From: Paenibacillus mesophilus
GTDB lineage: Bacteria > Bacillota > Bacilli > Paenibacillales > NBRC-103111
Reading direction: 5' to 3'
NCBI RefSeq assembly: GCF_005938385.1
Contig: NZ_VCRA01000003.1
Span: 310,001-374,000 of the forward strand
Length of the DNA stretch: 64,000 bases
The translations under genes and the position numbers were made by a program. Positions within the stretch are counted from its first letter, which is position 1, and each line of letters begins with the position of its first letter. The notes below the pieces were generated by a model. That model was given only the letters and a program-made list of their open reading frames with translations, was not told where the DNA came from and did no database searches. Below, piece by piece: positions 32,357 to 41,070 of the stretch.

Positions 32357-33997
32357 TCAAACCGATACACCCGCCGCGTCCACCCATAACGCGCCGTTCC
32401 ACCATATCGGCTTCCCGTTTGCATGCAGCGTTGTATCCAAATAAGCATAACCGGCATCGTTTGCCGACAGCGCCGGCCTGCCGCCGGTACTCCCTATGCG
32501 GTGCCCGATCGTCCCGGTCCCGCTGTCCTGTATGCCTCCGCCTCCCGCTTGCAGCAGCTGGTGGAATCTGTTTCCGCTGCCGGCTTCGATGAACAGGTTC
32601 TTGCCGACCGCATTCACGCTGACACAGTCCACGATATAATTGCGGTTTCCGTTCAAATGGTAAGCGTTCGTAGTACAGTTGACGGAAATCGAATCTCTTA
32701 CGATATTGTCGTTGCCGACGAACTTGATCGTACCGGCTCCCCGGCTGATGATGTTGCTGGCCGTATTGTTGTCTCCGCGAACTATAAAAGCGCCCGAGTT
32801 TAACGAAATATGATCGAACTCGCAATCGGAGCAAGTCGCACCTTGCAGCAAGTCAAAGCGGATGTCGCTTATAAAATTGGTGAACGTACAGTGCGTCACG
32901 ATTCCATTCGTAGTAATGACCGCTCTGCCCGCAGAGGTTTCGCTCAAATCGAAATGATCGAACACGCAGCGGGTGACGCCGTTGGCCGCGAGAACTAGCG
33001 GGTTGGAGAATTTCCCTCGCGCCTTGACATGATTCACTTGAAAAGTAGCATTCGTGACCTGCGGATTTACGATATAATCGTTGCTGGTTACGACAAGCCC
33101 CAAGTACCCGCTATTGCTATATTCGCTTTCCAGCAGCATATTTGCGTACATGCTATGGTCGGTTGCATTAACGACACAGCAAGCCTCGGTTCCATTGACG
33201 GCATGAATATTCGTAGCCATTACGTTTGCGGCCGTTTCAAATTTTATCGCGGCGCTTGTAAGAGTCGAAGATACGTTGATATGCGAATACAGGTCATCGA
33301 TGAAAATATGTTTCTGCGGATTTTTCGGGTAAATCACGAACCCGATTCCGATCGTAGCCCCTTGTGCAATAGAGCCGTGTTGTTTGATCGAGATATGACG
33401 GAATATGGCGTTCGACACGCTACCCGCGTTAATCCCGTATTGGGCGAACCTTTCGCATGTAATGTCCGAACAAATAAATCCGTCGACGGCGTCTGTCAGC
33501 TTGTTCGGCGCCACGGAAATTCCGCCGTTCGCAATTGCCGAGTTATCCCCGATAAGGACGCCGTTCATGATGCCGACATTTTTTTGCGTCAGCGATCCGC
33601 TGAAGCTGAACGCATACCCGTTGCCCGTCTTTTTCTCGACCGTAGATCCGCCCAAGTCTATAAATACATTCGAACCGCTGATGGTAACGCCGTTGCAGAT
33701 GTACTTGGCAGCCGTCAACGGGAAACAGACAACTCCTCCTCCCGCCGTCTGCGCCGCGTTGATCGCGGCTTGAATCGCAGCCGTATCGTCCGTTACTCCG
33801 TCACCCGCGGCCCCATAGTCGGTTACGCAGAAGCAAGAGCAGGCGGCGGCCGTTGATCCCAATCGCTCCGACAGCATCTCGGCCGACGCTTTCGGTCCGC
33901 AGCCCGCAGCCAGTGCGGCTCCCGTCATGCCGATGGCCGCGAGCATCGCTCTTCGGCTGACCGTTTTATTGAAATGATCGTTTCGGCTCTCCGTCAC
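32357..33997 (-). CDS. Tat-exported right-handed beta-helix protein (pectate-lyase-like)
   Basis: A 546-residue protein starting at GTG, which overlaps the nitrilase stop (GTGA). The Tat-type signal is 'VSRRAMLAAIGMTGAALAAG' followed by Cys, so it may be a Tat lipoprotein. Then comes 'CVTDYGAAGDGVTDDTAAIQ', the hallmark of pectate-lyase-superfamily/GH28-like helices. Short beta-helix rungs follow for about 350 residues ('GGISVAPNKLTDAVDGFICSD', 'ANGVTRCVFDHFDLSE'), ending in a small domain with 'GTGTIGHRIGSTGGRPAL'. It probably cleaves or binds a uronic-acid polysaccharide at the cell surface. The catalytic class cannot be fixed by eye. Confidence 0.82.
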   Translation of the reverse strand: MTESRNDHFNKTVSRRAMLAAIGMTGAALAAGCGPKASAEMLSERLGSTAAACSCFCVTDYGAAGDGVTDDTAAIQAAINAAQTAGGGVVCFPLTAAKYICNGVTISGSNVFIDLGGSTVEKKTGNGYAFSFSGSLTQKNVGIMNGVLIGDNSAIANGGISVAPNKLTDAVDGFICSDITCERFAQYGINAGSVSNAIFRHISIKQHGSIAQGATIGIGFVIYPKNPQKHIFIDDLYSHINVSSTLTSAAIKFETAANVMATNIHAVNGTEACCVVNATDHSMYANMLLESEYSNSGYLGLVVTSNDYIVNPQVTNATFQVNHVKARGKFSNPLVLAANGVTRCVFDHFDLSETSAGRAVITTNGIVTHCTFTNFISDIRFDLLQGATCSDCEFDHISLNSGAFIVRGDNNTASNIISRGAGTIKFVGNDNIVRDSISVNCTTNAYHLNGNRNYIVDCVSVNAVGKNLFIEAGSGNRFHQLLQAGGGGIQDSGTGTIGHRIGSTGGRPALSANDAGYAYLDTTLHANGKPIWWNGALWVDAAGVSV

Positions 33998-34887
33998 TGG
34001 CCTTCACCCTCCCCTTGACGTTTGCTTATCATTCCGTAAGCTTCCGGCTTCCGGTTATCGAGCATCGCTTTCTTGTAATCGACGATATCGTTGTAGCAGA
34101 ACGAATGGGCTCTCCGCTTGTCGTCCAGATCGACGTCTGCGGTTGCAATCGCTTCCTCGCGGCCGGCGTCGGCAAGAATGATGCCGTCGTCGTTCACGAT
34201 ATTGGACCGGCCCAGGAACCTTCCGGGAGCCCAATGTTTCCGCTCCGACTTGTCGCTGTAAGAGGACGATACGAACAGGCAGCCGTTGTCGATCGCCCGC
34301 GATTTCAGCTGCACCTCCCACATCACTTCTCCCCAACCGCTCTGGAAGTGAGGCCAGAAAATAATCTCGGCCCCCATCAACGCCGTACACCGCGCGCTCT
34401 CGACAAAGCTATTGTCATGGCAAATAATCGCCCCGACGGTGCCGATATCGAGCGTAAACACGCGGAATTCGGTTCCCGCCCGCACGCCGTAAGCCATCTC
34501 GGGAATCGTCGGATGGACTTTATGGTATACCCCGGCAATATCGCCTGCCCGATCGAGAAAGACGGAGCTGTTGTACACGGAACCGTGTTCTTTCAAATGC
34601 ACGGAAGCGACCGCATGCATGTTGTATTTGGCGCACACTCCGGACAGCTCGCGAAACATCTCATTGTCCAGCGTCTCGGCGTGCTGTTCCAGTTTGGCCG
34701 CATCCAGCGGAATACCGGCATGCGTAAACGTCTCGGGAAGCAGCGCGATATCGGAGCCCCGTTCGCCCGCCTGCCGCATGAGCGCGACCATCCGCTCGAT
34801 ATTTTCCCGCCTGCCTGCTTCAGCCGGTTTATCCCGGTATACGGTCAATTTCGGTTGTATGGTACTGATTCGGACTTTCCTGCTCAT
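33994..34887 (-). CDS. carbon-nitrogen hydrolase (nitrilase superfamily)
   Basis: A 297-residue amidase/nitrilase-fold enzyme. The catalytic triad is readable: Glu in 'IALLPETFT', Lys in 'VYHKVHPTIPE', Cys in 'VGAIICHDNSF'. I set the start at ATG 34887 with GGCGGTG 6 nt upstream; an in-frame GTG at 34896 has no space for it. Such enzymes release ammonia from amides, nitriles or N-carbamoyl compounds in the cytoplasm. It is coupled to the beta-helix gene by a 4-nt overlap and lies 14 nt after the binding-protein gene. An amide bond in the cluster's substrate is therefore likely. Confidence 0.9.
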   Translation of the reverse strand: MSRKVRISTIQPKLTVYRDKPAEAGRRENIERMVALMRQAGERGSDIALLPETFTHAGIPLDAAKLEQHAETLDNEMFRELSGVCAKYNMHAVASVHLKEHGSVYNSSVFLDRAGDIAGVYHKVHPTIPEMAYGVRAGTEFRVFTLDIGTVGAIICHDNSFVESARCTALMGAEIIFWPHFQSGWGEVMWEVQLKSRAIDNGCLFVSSSYSDKSERKHWAPGRFLGRSNIVNDDGIILADAGREEAIATADVDLDDKRRAHSFCYNDIVDYKKAMLDNRKPEAYGMISKRQGEGEGQ

Positions 34888-34900
34888 TCCGTTCACCGCC

Positions 34901-36241
34901 TTATTTGCTGAGCTGGGCCGCGATATCTTTGTCGTGGGCTTCGGCGGCGTCCCTCAGAGCCGTATTGATATCTTTTTTGCCTGTTACGATATCGGCGAAC
35001 AATTGCTGCTCATACTTCAGATCGATCGACTGGTATTTCGTCACTTCCGTCGGGGCTGCCAGCTTGGGCCACATGATGTCTTTGTTTTTGCCGGTCAGCT
35101 CTGGAACGTCCGCGCCGAACTGCTTCAGCAGATTGGCATTGTCTTTCAGGATCGGAAGGTAGCCTTGCTTCGTGTAATAAGTCTGGAACTCCTCGGATGC
35201 GAGCGAAGCGATCACTTGGAAGGCGGTGTCCTTGTTCGCGCTCATGTTCGTCACATACATATAGTTCGGATACGTCTGAGGTCCCGTCCCTGGAGCTTCC
35301 TTGCGCTCGGGAAGCCGGATCATGTCCCAGTTCAGCTCTTTCGGGAATTTATACAGCTGCCACGTGTTGTCGAGACCTACGTACATGGCGGACGTGCCCT
35401 TCACGAACGAATCCACCATTTGCGCTATGCTCGGATTTGTCGTCCAATCGTTGCCCGGTATTTTGAACAATCCGGTTATAAATTCCATTTCTTTCTTATA
35501 GGCATCGTTCGTATAAAGCGCCTTGTACGTCTTCGCATCCTGCCCCGGAACCGACCGCTGATTCAATAAGAACATATGCCAGTATGTGGCGGTAAATCCG
35601 CGGTACGCCACTCCCGCCTCCGTGCGCGACAGCTTCTTGATCGCTTCGCTCAAATCGTCCCATGTCGAGCTGCTTGTCGGAAGAGGGACGCCGAATTTGC
35701 TGAACAAATCTTTATTGTAGAACAGGACCAGCGTGTTCGTCGTAAAAGGGATCCCATAGACGCCGCCGTTCGCGAACTTTCTCTGGATCTCCAGGGCGGA
35801 CGGTTCGATCCGGTTCAGATCGAAATTGTATTTTTTCACGTACGGTGTCAAATCGATCTGCAGTCCGTTCTCCAATACCGAACCTGGAGTCGACCCGCTC
35901 GGTGCGTTCAACAGATCGAACTTTTGTCCTGCGGCCAAGTACGTCGTCGTATTTCTGGGCGCTCCTTCCACAACCATCGTCGGTAAAAATTTCAGCTTGA
36001 CGTTCGGAAACTTTTTCTCGATATACGTTCCGAAATGCGCCTTCATGAAATCTTCGGTAAAACCGCTCATCGTGCCGTGAAGCGTCAATTCCACCGGCTC
36101 TTGCGAAGGCTCGGCCGGTTTGCTTTTCCCGGCATCGTTCTGTCCCTTATCCGCTCCCGCGCCGCTCCCCCCGGAGCACCCTGCCGCCATGGCCGCAACC
36201 AGAACTGTCAAAGCTGCGGGCGATACTTTCCCCATTCTCAT
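34901..36241 (-). CDS. extracellular solute-binding lipoprotein, no permeases nearby
   Basis: A 446-residue family 1 binding protein. The signal 'MGKVSPAALTVLVAAM' ends in lipobox AAGC. Body motifs: 'ELTLHGTMSGFTEDFMKAHF', 'GVYGIPFTTNTLVLFYNKDLF', 'SMYVGLDNTWQLYKF'. GGAGG lies 8 nt before the start. It sits in the middle of the enzyme cluster. No permease or ATPase lies adjacent; the closest permeases (41-43 kb) have their own binding protein. It may deliver to permeases elsewhere, or act as a sensor. Confidence 0.87.
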   Translation of the reverse strand: MRMGKVSPAALTVLVAAMAAGCSGGSGAGADKGQNDAGKSKPAEPSQEPVELTLHGTMSGFTEDFMKAHFGTYIEKKFPNVKLKFLPTMVVEGAPRNTTTYLAAGQKFDLLNAPSGSTPGSVLENGLQIDLTPYVKKYNFDLNRIEPSALEIQRKFANGGVYGIPFTTNTLVLFYNKDLFSKFGVPLPTSSSTWDDLSEAIKKLSRTEAGVAYRGFTATYWHMFLLNQRSVPGQDAKTYKALYTNDAYKKEMEFITGLFKIPGNDWTTNPSIAQMVDSFVKGTSAMYVGLDNTWQLYKFPKELNWDMIRLPERKEAPGTGPQTYPNYMYVTNMSANKDTAFQVIASLASEEFQTYYTKQGYLPILKDNANLLKQFGADVPELTGKNKDIMWPKLAAPTEVTKYQSIDLKYEQQLFADIVTGKKDINTALRDAAEAHDKDIAAQLSK

Positions 36242-36265
36242 TCGACGTTCCTCCCGATCGTTTAT

Positions 36266-37039
36266 TTACTGAACGATTCCGCGAGTCTGAGATGTTCCGT
36301 GCGATACGCCCCCGAGCAGCCTTTCCATATTGCCGCCCATGACTAGGTCAAGCTGTTCCCGTGACAAACCCGCTCCCAGTACTTTGCCGATGTTGCTGGC
36401 CAAGCAGGCGCCGTACAAATCCGAGCCGAATAGGACCCGTTCCGCGCCCAGCCGGTTTACGGCGATACTGACCTCGGCCCCGCCGATCGGAGAGCCGGAA
36501 GTATCCGTGTACACATTCGGGTAAGGCTCTATCAAATTGATTGCGCTTTCAACCTTGCCCGCCATATGGGCCATAATGATACGCGCCTCCGGGTAGCGGC
36601 GGGCCAAGTTCGCCACGTGCTCCGCCGTCGACTCATAAGGCAGCTGCCCTACCGTTTTGCGCCAGGCATGGATCAGGATCGGCGCATTATACGTTATGGC
36701 CTGCTCGATGAACGGAAAGACTAGCGGATCGTCGCACAGCGTCGCGACCCACAGCTTCAAGCCGATCATCCGCTGATCCTCGATGCGTCGGCGAAAATCT
36801 TCCAGCGCAGCCTTGCCGTGACGCGGATTGACATAGCAATAACCGGCTACCCTCTCCGGATGGCGGCGCATCACCGCGTACAGATCGTCGTTGGACTTGC
36901 TCACCGCCTCGAATTTGGGATAATACCCCATGCCTACCACCGTGCAGCATACGAACAGCTTCACCCCGAGACGGTCGCCTTCCGCCAGCGTCCCCGGCGC
37001 CAAATCCGCGCCTTGCAAATGCACGTGCGCATCAATCAT
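36266..37039 (-). CDS. amidohydrolase family protein with complete metal site
   Basis: A 257-residue TIM-barrel hydrolase. From ATG 37039 it opens 'MIDAHVHLQG' with the HxH pair. Then come 'APILIHAWRKTV' (His), 'RIIMAHMAGKVE' (His) and 'RVLFGSDLYGA' (Asp), so all metal ligands are present. Members include lactonases, decarboxylases and 2-pyrone-4,6-dicarboxylate-type hydrolases. In-frame TTG codons at 37045 and 37051 lie closer to AGGGGGAG, so the true start may be slightly upstream. It is the first gene of the cluster. Confidence 0.87.
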   Translation of the reverse strand: MIDAHVHLQGADLAPGTLAEGDRLGVKLFVCCTVVGMGYYPKFEAVSKSNDDLYAVMRRHPERVAGYCYVNPRHGKAALEDFRRRIEDQRMIGLKLWVATLCDDPLVFPFIEQAITYNAPILIHAWRKTVGQLPYESTAEHVANLARRYPEARIIMAHMAGKVESAINLIEPYPNVYTDTSGSPIGGAEVSIAVNRLGAERVLFGSDLYGACLASNIGKVLGAGLSREQLDLVMGGNMERLLGGVSHGTSQTRGIVQ

Positions 37040-37084
37040 GTTCAATGCCAAACTCCCCCTTTGTTTTGCATATTGTAAATAAGT

Positions 37085-37252
37085 AAAACGTCAATCGACG
37101 TACTCCAAGGATGAGCGACCGCTATTCTCACCCCAAAAAGTGACGCAATCCTTCGAAGATTACGCCGGGTACTTTTCGGGGACCCCGAACATCGGAGGTT
37201 TTCCTTGGTTCTGAAACTCGCACTTCGCTTTAACGCTTTAGCGAAGTTAAAC
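37085..37252 (+). repeat. three-hairpin repeat 'A', copy 2, apparently interrupted by repeat 'B'
   Basis: AAAACGTC-aatc-GACG and CAAGGATGAGCGACCGC match 13599-13640. After GACCGC, about 55 bp of repeat B follow (CCCCAAAAAGT...ACTTTTCGGGG-ACCCC, with an inner AATCcTTCGAagATT palindrome). Then the rest of repeat A resumes: GGAGGTTTTCC and CTTCGCT...AGCGAAG. It lies in a 477-bp gap without a credible gene. Confidence 0.6.
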
Positions 37253-37274
37253 TTTCTGAATCGATAACGATAAG

Positions 37275-37370
37275 TACCGTACGTATACCATAATTGACGG
37301 AAATGTGCCGAAAAATGAGGAAATGTGTCATGAAAATAGTATATGTACCGTTCCTATACCATTATTTACG
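37275..37370. repeat. pair of 25-bp direct repeats
   Basis: The 25-bp unit at 37275-37299 (TACCGT...CCATAATTGACG) recurs at 37346-37370 with 21 of 25 positions equal. The two starts are 71 bp apart, about seven helical turns. They could be operators for either flanking gene. Confidence 0.5.
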
Positions 37371-37516
37371 TTCAGTATATCCCCATTCCTCCTATATTTC
37401 AATACCATTTTAAGCGTTTTTTTAGCAGGCCCGGATATATGCCCAGCGATATTAGGCACGCGCCGCATATACTGTCGTATGCTCCATTCTATCCGATCAG
37501 AGGGGGAGGAACGCTC

Positions 37517-37765
37517 TTGTACAGACATTTCCCGATGCCGCAGCCTCCGCTGCAGCAAAAGGCGAGAAGCCTGCTCGGCCAGCCGGTCGGCATTTCGCTG
37601 AAAAACGGCCAAGGCGTTGCCGGCGTCCTGTGCCAAGTACAGGCGAACGAACTGTTTGTGCTTCAATATTTGTACCAGGCTCAATTCGCCACCTTCCACT
37701 ATCCATTCAGCGATATACAAGATATTCATCCGTTTCCGCGGTGCAGGCCCGGTCCGCTGTACTAA
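37517..37765 (+). CDS. small protein with Sm-like signature, unknown function
   Basis: An 82-residue protein from TTG 37517, 7 nt after GGGGGAGG. The core 'LLGQPVGISLKNGQGVAG' then 'VLCQVQANELFVLQYL' reads like an Sm/LSM-type small beta barrel, the fold of several spore and RNA-binding proteins. The amino end is rich in Pro and His ('YRHFPMPQPPLQQ'). A possible sporulation-type promoter lies upstream: ATATT at 37449 and CATATACT at 37466, 12 bp apart, short for sigma-E. A spore-coat or RNA role is only an inference. It has its own strong terminator. Confidence 0.6.
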   Translation: MYRHFPMPQPPLQQKARSLLGQPVGISLKNGQGVAGVLCQVQANELFVLQYLYQAQFATFHYPFSDIQDIHPFPRCRPGPLY

Positions 37766-37780
37766 CGAAGGCGCCGAAGA

Positions 37781-37816
37781 AACGAGTCGCCGGCAGCAGC
37801 CGGGCGGCTCGTTTTT
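37781..37816 (+). terminator. terminator of the small Sm-like protein gene
   Basis: AACGAGTCGCC pairs with GGCGGCTCGTT around a GC-rich loop, followed by TTTTTG. Confidence 0.85.
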
Positions 37817-37856
37817 GTGCTTTTATCCTGCTGCAAGCATAATCGTATGGATGTTA

Positions 37857-37885
37857 TTGACAACGCTTACATGAACATATACGAT
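37857..37885 (+). promoter_or_regulatory. sigma-A promoter overlapped by a cre-like (CcpA) site
   Basis: TTGACA (37857-37862), 17 bp, TACGAT (37880-37885). TGACAACGCTTACA at 37858-37871 fits the cre consensus TGWAANCGNTNWCA with one mismatch and covers the -35 box. CcpA binding there would give glucose repression of the secreted protein gene at 38010. Confidence 0.6.
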
Positions 37886-38009
37886 GAAGGTGACCATTAG
37901 GAACCAGATGTACACCACGGTCAAAGGAGGTACGTAAACACATAGGATATGCCGTTCGTCCATCGTTGTGGTTTATTGAAGCTGTGAAACCATTTTGAAG
38001 GGAGATCGT

Positions 38010-40919
38010 ATGATGATCGTTCGAAAGCATCATCCAATCGTACCGTGGATCGTTATCCTTCTGCTGCTCGTATGTACCGTAATACCGCTTGGTCCTTCCA
38101 TGCGCGTCGAAGCCGACGGTATTCCGCTGGCACTCCTGAACCCGTCGTTCGAGGACGCCCTCACCGGCAGTACGATTCCGGGCTGGTTCCAACCGTTCGG
38201 AACTACCGGAATCAGCGTATCCACCGCTCAATCGTATAACGGCTCCAAAAGTCTCCTGCTCTCGGATACGTCGACAACCGCATCGATCGGCGCGGAAAGC
38301 GTCAAAATATCGGGCATTGTTCCGGGCGAATCTTATGCCGCTTCCGTCAAAGCATACGTAACGAGCGGCTCCGGAGCCGTCTACGTGCGTTTCTTCGATT
38401 CAGCCGGCACGCTTCTGACGAGCGAAGCGAAGTGGGTATCCTCCCCCGCCAACCAATGGACGCCCGTATCCGTGACCGCAGTCGCACCGGCCAATGCGGC
38501 GCAAGCTTCCGTTCTCCTTTACAGTTCTTTATCGGGCACGACTACTACATACTTTGATACGGTTACCCTGGAACGTTCGCTCCGCAATCCCGGCTTCGAG
38601 GAAGGCGCGGTCGGAACCGTCATTCCGGGCTGGATGCAAACGTTCGGCTCCTCCGGCGTTTCCGTCACGACCGAGCAGGCCGATGAAGGAACGAAAAGCC
38701 TGAAGCTCGTCGACGGCAGCACGACCGGCTCCATCGGCGCCGAAAGCGACAAGCTGACCGTCTCCGCAGGACAGTACATCGGCGTTACCGCAAAAGCATA
38801 CGTCACAAGCGGGACCGTCAGCTTGAATATCCGGTTTTGGGATGCCGGCAACACGCTGCTGCAAACGGCTACACAATCGTTAAGCAGCCCACAGTCGCAG
38901 TGGACTCCGATGAGCGTCTCGGCCACGGCGCCGGCCGGCACAGTCAAAATGAGCGTGCTGCTATACAGCTCGGTCGCTTCAACCGCCACCGCTTATTTCG
39001 ACGATATCACCCTCTCCGTGCCCGCAGTAACGAATCTGGGCGTGCAGATTACGAACGCCTCCGCCTCTTACGCCGCATTCGGTCAAGATTCGAGCGGCAA
39101 TGACCTGCTCTACATCGGCTCGAGCGGAAATCCGTCCAAGCTGGCCGTATATAACGCAAAGACCGGGGCTACGCTCCAATCGTTCGACCTGCCCGGTGCG
39201 ACGGCCGTCTGGGGGATGGCGGTTGCAACGGACGGCACGCTTTATTTGGGCACCGCTTCGGGCAAACTGTTTCAATATGTCCCCGGCGCCGCGTCCGTCA
39301 CCGATCTGGGTGTCGCCATTTCCGGAGAGACTACGATCTGGGAGCTGACGACGGGTACGAGCGGCAAAATTTACGGCGGAACGTATCCGGGCGGCAAAGC
39401 GTTTAAGTACGAGCCAGGTGTCGGCGTAACGGCTTTCGGCGGCCAGATCGAGCCCGGCGAGCAATATGTCCGGTCGATCGCCTATGACGAAAGCGCTCAT
39501 CAGCTGTACATGGGCATCGGCTCCCACGCGCATCTGATCCGGTACGACAACAACACCGGCGCCATGACGAACATTCTCCCGGCCGCTTATTCCACGGAAG
39601 AATTCGCCTATTATACGAATTACGTCAACGGAAAAATATTCGCGAAGATGAGCCCGACCAACGTTACGCTCGTCATCGATAAAGCAACGCTGCAGGTGGA
39701 GAGCACGCTTACCGGCATCGGCTCGATCGGAGTATCCAAGCTGTCCCCGGTCGCCGACAAAGTATACTACACAAAGAACGGCAATCTGTATTCGTACGAC
39801 TTGACGGGCAAAACCGAAACGCAACTCGCGAACGTAGGCGCCAACGTGATCGGCTCCACTTTCCTGACGTTGAACGAGACCGGTTATCCGGGTTATTCGT
39901 ACGTGGCCGCCCTAAAATCGGGACATATTTTAAAGTACAATTTGTCGACGGGCACTTGGGCCAAAACCGCCTTCGCGGTGCCGGAGTCCCCCACCTCGAT
40001 TCAGTCCATCAAGCGGGGGCCGGACGGAAAAATATACAGCGTCGGCTATCTCGTCGGCGGCATGGGCACGTACGACCCGGCGACAGGGGTTCAGACGAAA
40101 TACAAAGGCGTCGGTCAGGCGGAGAACATTGCGGAGGCGGGGAACTCTCTGTACTTCGGCATTTATCCGGGTGCGATCATTCAGAAATATGACGTTACGC
40201 AAGCCTGGACTCCGGGAGGCAATCCCGCGAATCCGAAAACGCTGTTCAACCTGGGCGCATGGGAGCAAGACCGCCCGTTCGGGATGCTGGCCGTCGCCTC
40301 GATGAATAAGCTGTTTGTCGGTACCGTGCCCGATTACGGGAAGCTCGGAGGAGCGTTTGCCGTCTATGACTTGAACACGGCTTCGCTGAACGTGACCCGC
40401 AACGTGATTACCGATCAGAGTGTTGTCGCTCTGGCTAACAAAAACAACGAAGTGTTCGGCGGCACGTCCGTCTGGGGCGGGCTCGGCATTTCACCGACGG
40501 CAACGGAAGCGAAACTGTTCGTCTGGGATACGACCACGAATCAGAAAGTGTTCGAAACCGTCCCGGTCGCGGGGAAACGCGCCATTACGTCGCTCCTGCT
40601 CGGTCCTGACGGCAACATATGGGGAGTGGCCGAAGGAACTTTGTTCGTCTTCAACCCGGCTACCCGGACCGTCGTCTACAGTGCCGACAAGTTCCCGGTC
40701 AGCTATTCCGGCTCGGGCCACGTATGGCGGGACGCCAAGATGGAGCTAAACCCCGACGGCTACGTCTACGTGACGATCGGAGGGAAGATGTACCGGATCG
40801 ATCCGGCGACGAAAAATACGGAAACGCTCATCGCAAGCGGCGCTTCTCTCTTGGCCACGGACAACGATGGAGACTTGTATTACGTGTCGGGCGTCAATTT
40901 GTTCAAGTACGATAAATAA
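38010..40919 (+). CDS. large secreted protein: two carbohydrate-binding-like repeats plus beta-propeller-like region
   Basis: A 969-residue exported protein. AAGGGAG precedes tandem ATGs at 38010 and 38013. The signal peptide is 'VPWIVILLLLVCTVIPLG' then a site near 'VEADG'. Two tandem modules of about 140 residues begin 'LLNPSFEDALTGSTIPGWFQ' and 'LRNPGFEEGAVGTVIPGWMQ', in the style of CBM4/9/22 jelly rolls. About 600 residues of repeating blades follow ('DGTLYLGTASGKLFQYVPG', 'SGKIYGGTYPGGKAFKYEPG', 'DGKIYSVGYLVGGMGTYDP'), a propeller-like arrangement. It probably binds or degrades a plant polysaccharide outside the cell. No catalytic residues are evident. Confidence 0.85.
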   Translation: MMIVRKHHPIVPWIVILLLLVCTVIPLGPSMRVEADGIPLALLNPSFEDALTGSTIPGWFQPFGTTGISVSTAQSYNGSKSLLLSDTSTTASIGAESVKISGIVPGESYAASVKAYVTSGSGAVYVRFFDSAGTLLTSEAKWVSSPANQWTPVSVTAVAPANAAQASVLLYSSLSGTTTTYFDTVTLERSLRNPGFEEGAVGTVIPGWMQTFGSSGVSVTTEQADEGTKSLKLVDGSTTGSIGAESDKLTVSAGQYIGVTAKAYVTSGTVSLNIRFWDAGNTLLQTATQSLSSPQSQWTPMSVSATAPAGTVKMSVLLYSSVASTATAYFDDITLSVPAVTNLGVQITNASASYAAFGQDSSGNDLLYIGSSGNPSKLAVYNAKTGATLQSFDLPGATAVWGMAVATDGTLYLGTASGKLFQYVPGAASVTDLGVAISGETTIWELTTGTSGKIYGGTYPGGKAFKYEPGVGVTAFGGQIEPGEQYVRSIAYDESAHQLYMGIGSHAHLIRYDNNTGAMTNILPAAYSTEEFAYYTNYVNGKIFAKMSPTNVTLVIDKATLQVESTLTGIGSIGVSKLSPVADKVYYTKNGNLYSYDLTGKTETQLANVGANVIGSTFLTLNETGYPGYSYVAALKSGHILKYNLSTGTWAKTAFAVPESPTSIQSIKRGPDGKIYSVGYLVGGMGTYDPATGVQTKYKGVGQAENIAEAGNSLYFGIYPGAIIQKYDVTQAWTPGGNPANPKTLFNLGAWEQDRPFGMLAVASMNKLFVGTVPDYGKLGGAFAVYDLNTASLNVTRNVITDQSVVALANKNNEVFGGTSVWGGLGISPTATEAKLFVWDTTTNQKVFETVPVAGKRAITSLLLGPDGNIWGVAEGTLFVFNPATRTVVYSADKFPVSYSGSGHVWRDAKMELNPDGYVYVTIGGKMYRIDPATKNTETLIASGASLLATDNDGDLYYVSGVNLFKYDK

Positions 40920-40930
40920 GGAAGTTTGGA

Positions 40931-41070
40931 AAATAACGGAACTGTGGTGCGTTATCGTCGGCGAAACTATGTATTCTGTTCAATTAAAGGAACTAGAATC
41001 CGTTATTCAGCTATTTTGCGAGCGGAGAAGCACAAAAAGATTGTTTTTACGTACCACAGTTCCGCTATTT
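40931..41070. repeat. long inverted repeat downstream of the secreted protein gene
   Basis: The 22-bp arm at 40931-40952 (AAATAACGGAACTGTGGT...) returns inverted at 41049-41070 with 20 of 22 matching. Further shorter GGAAT/ATTCC pairs extend to about 41120. It looks like another non-coding palindromic element. Confidence 0.55.
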
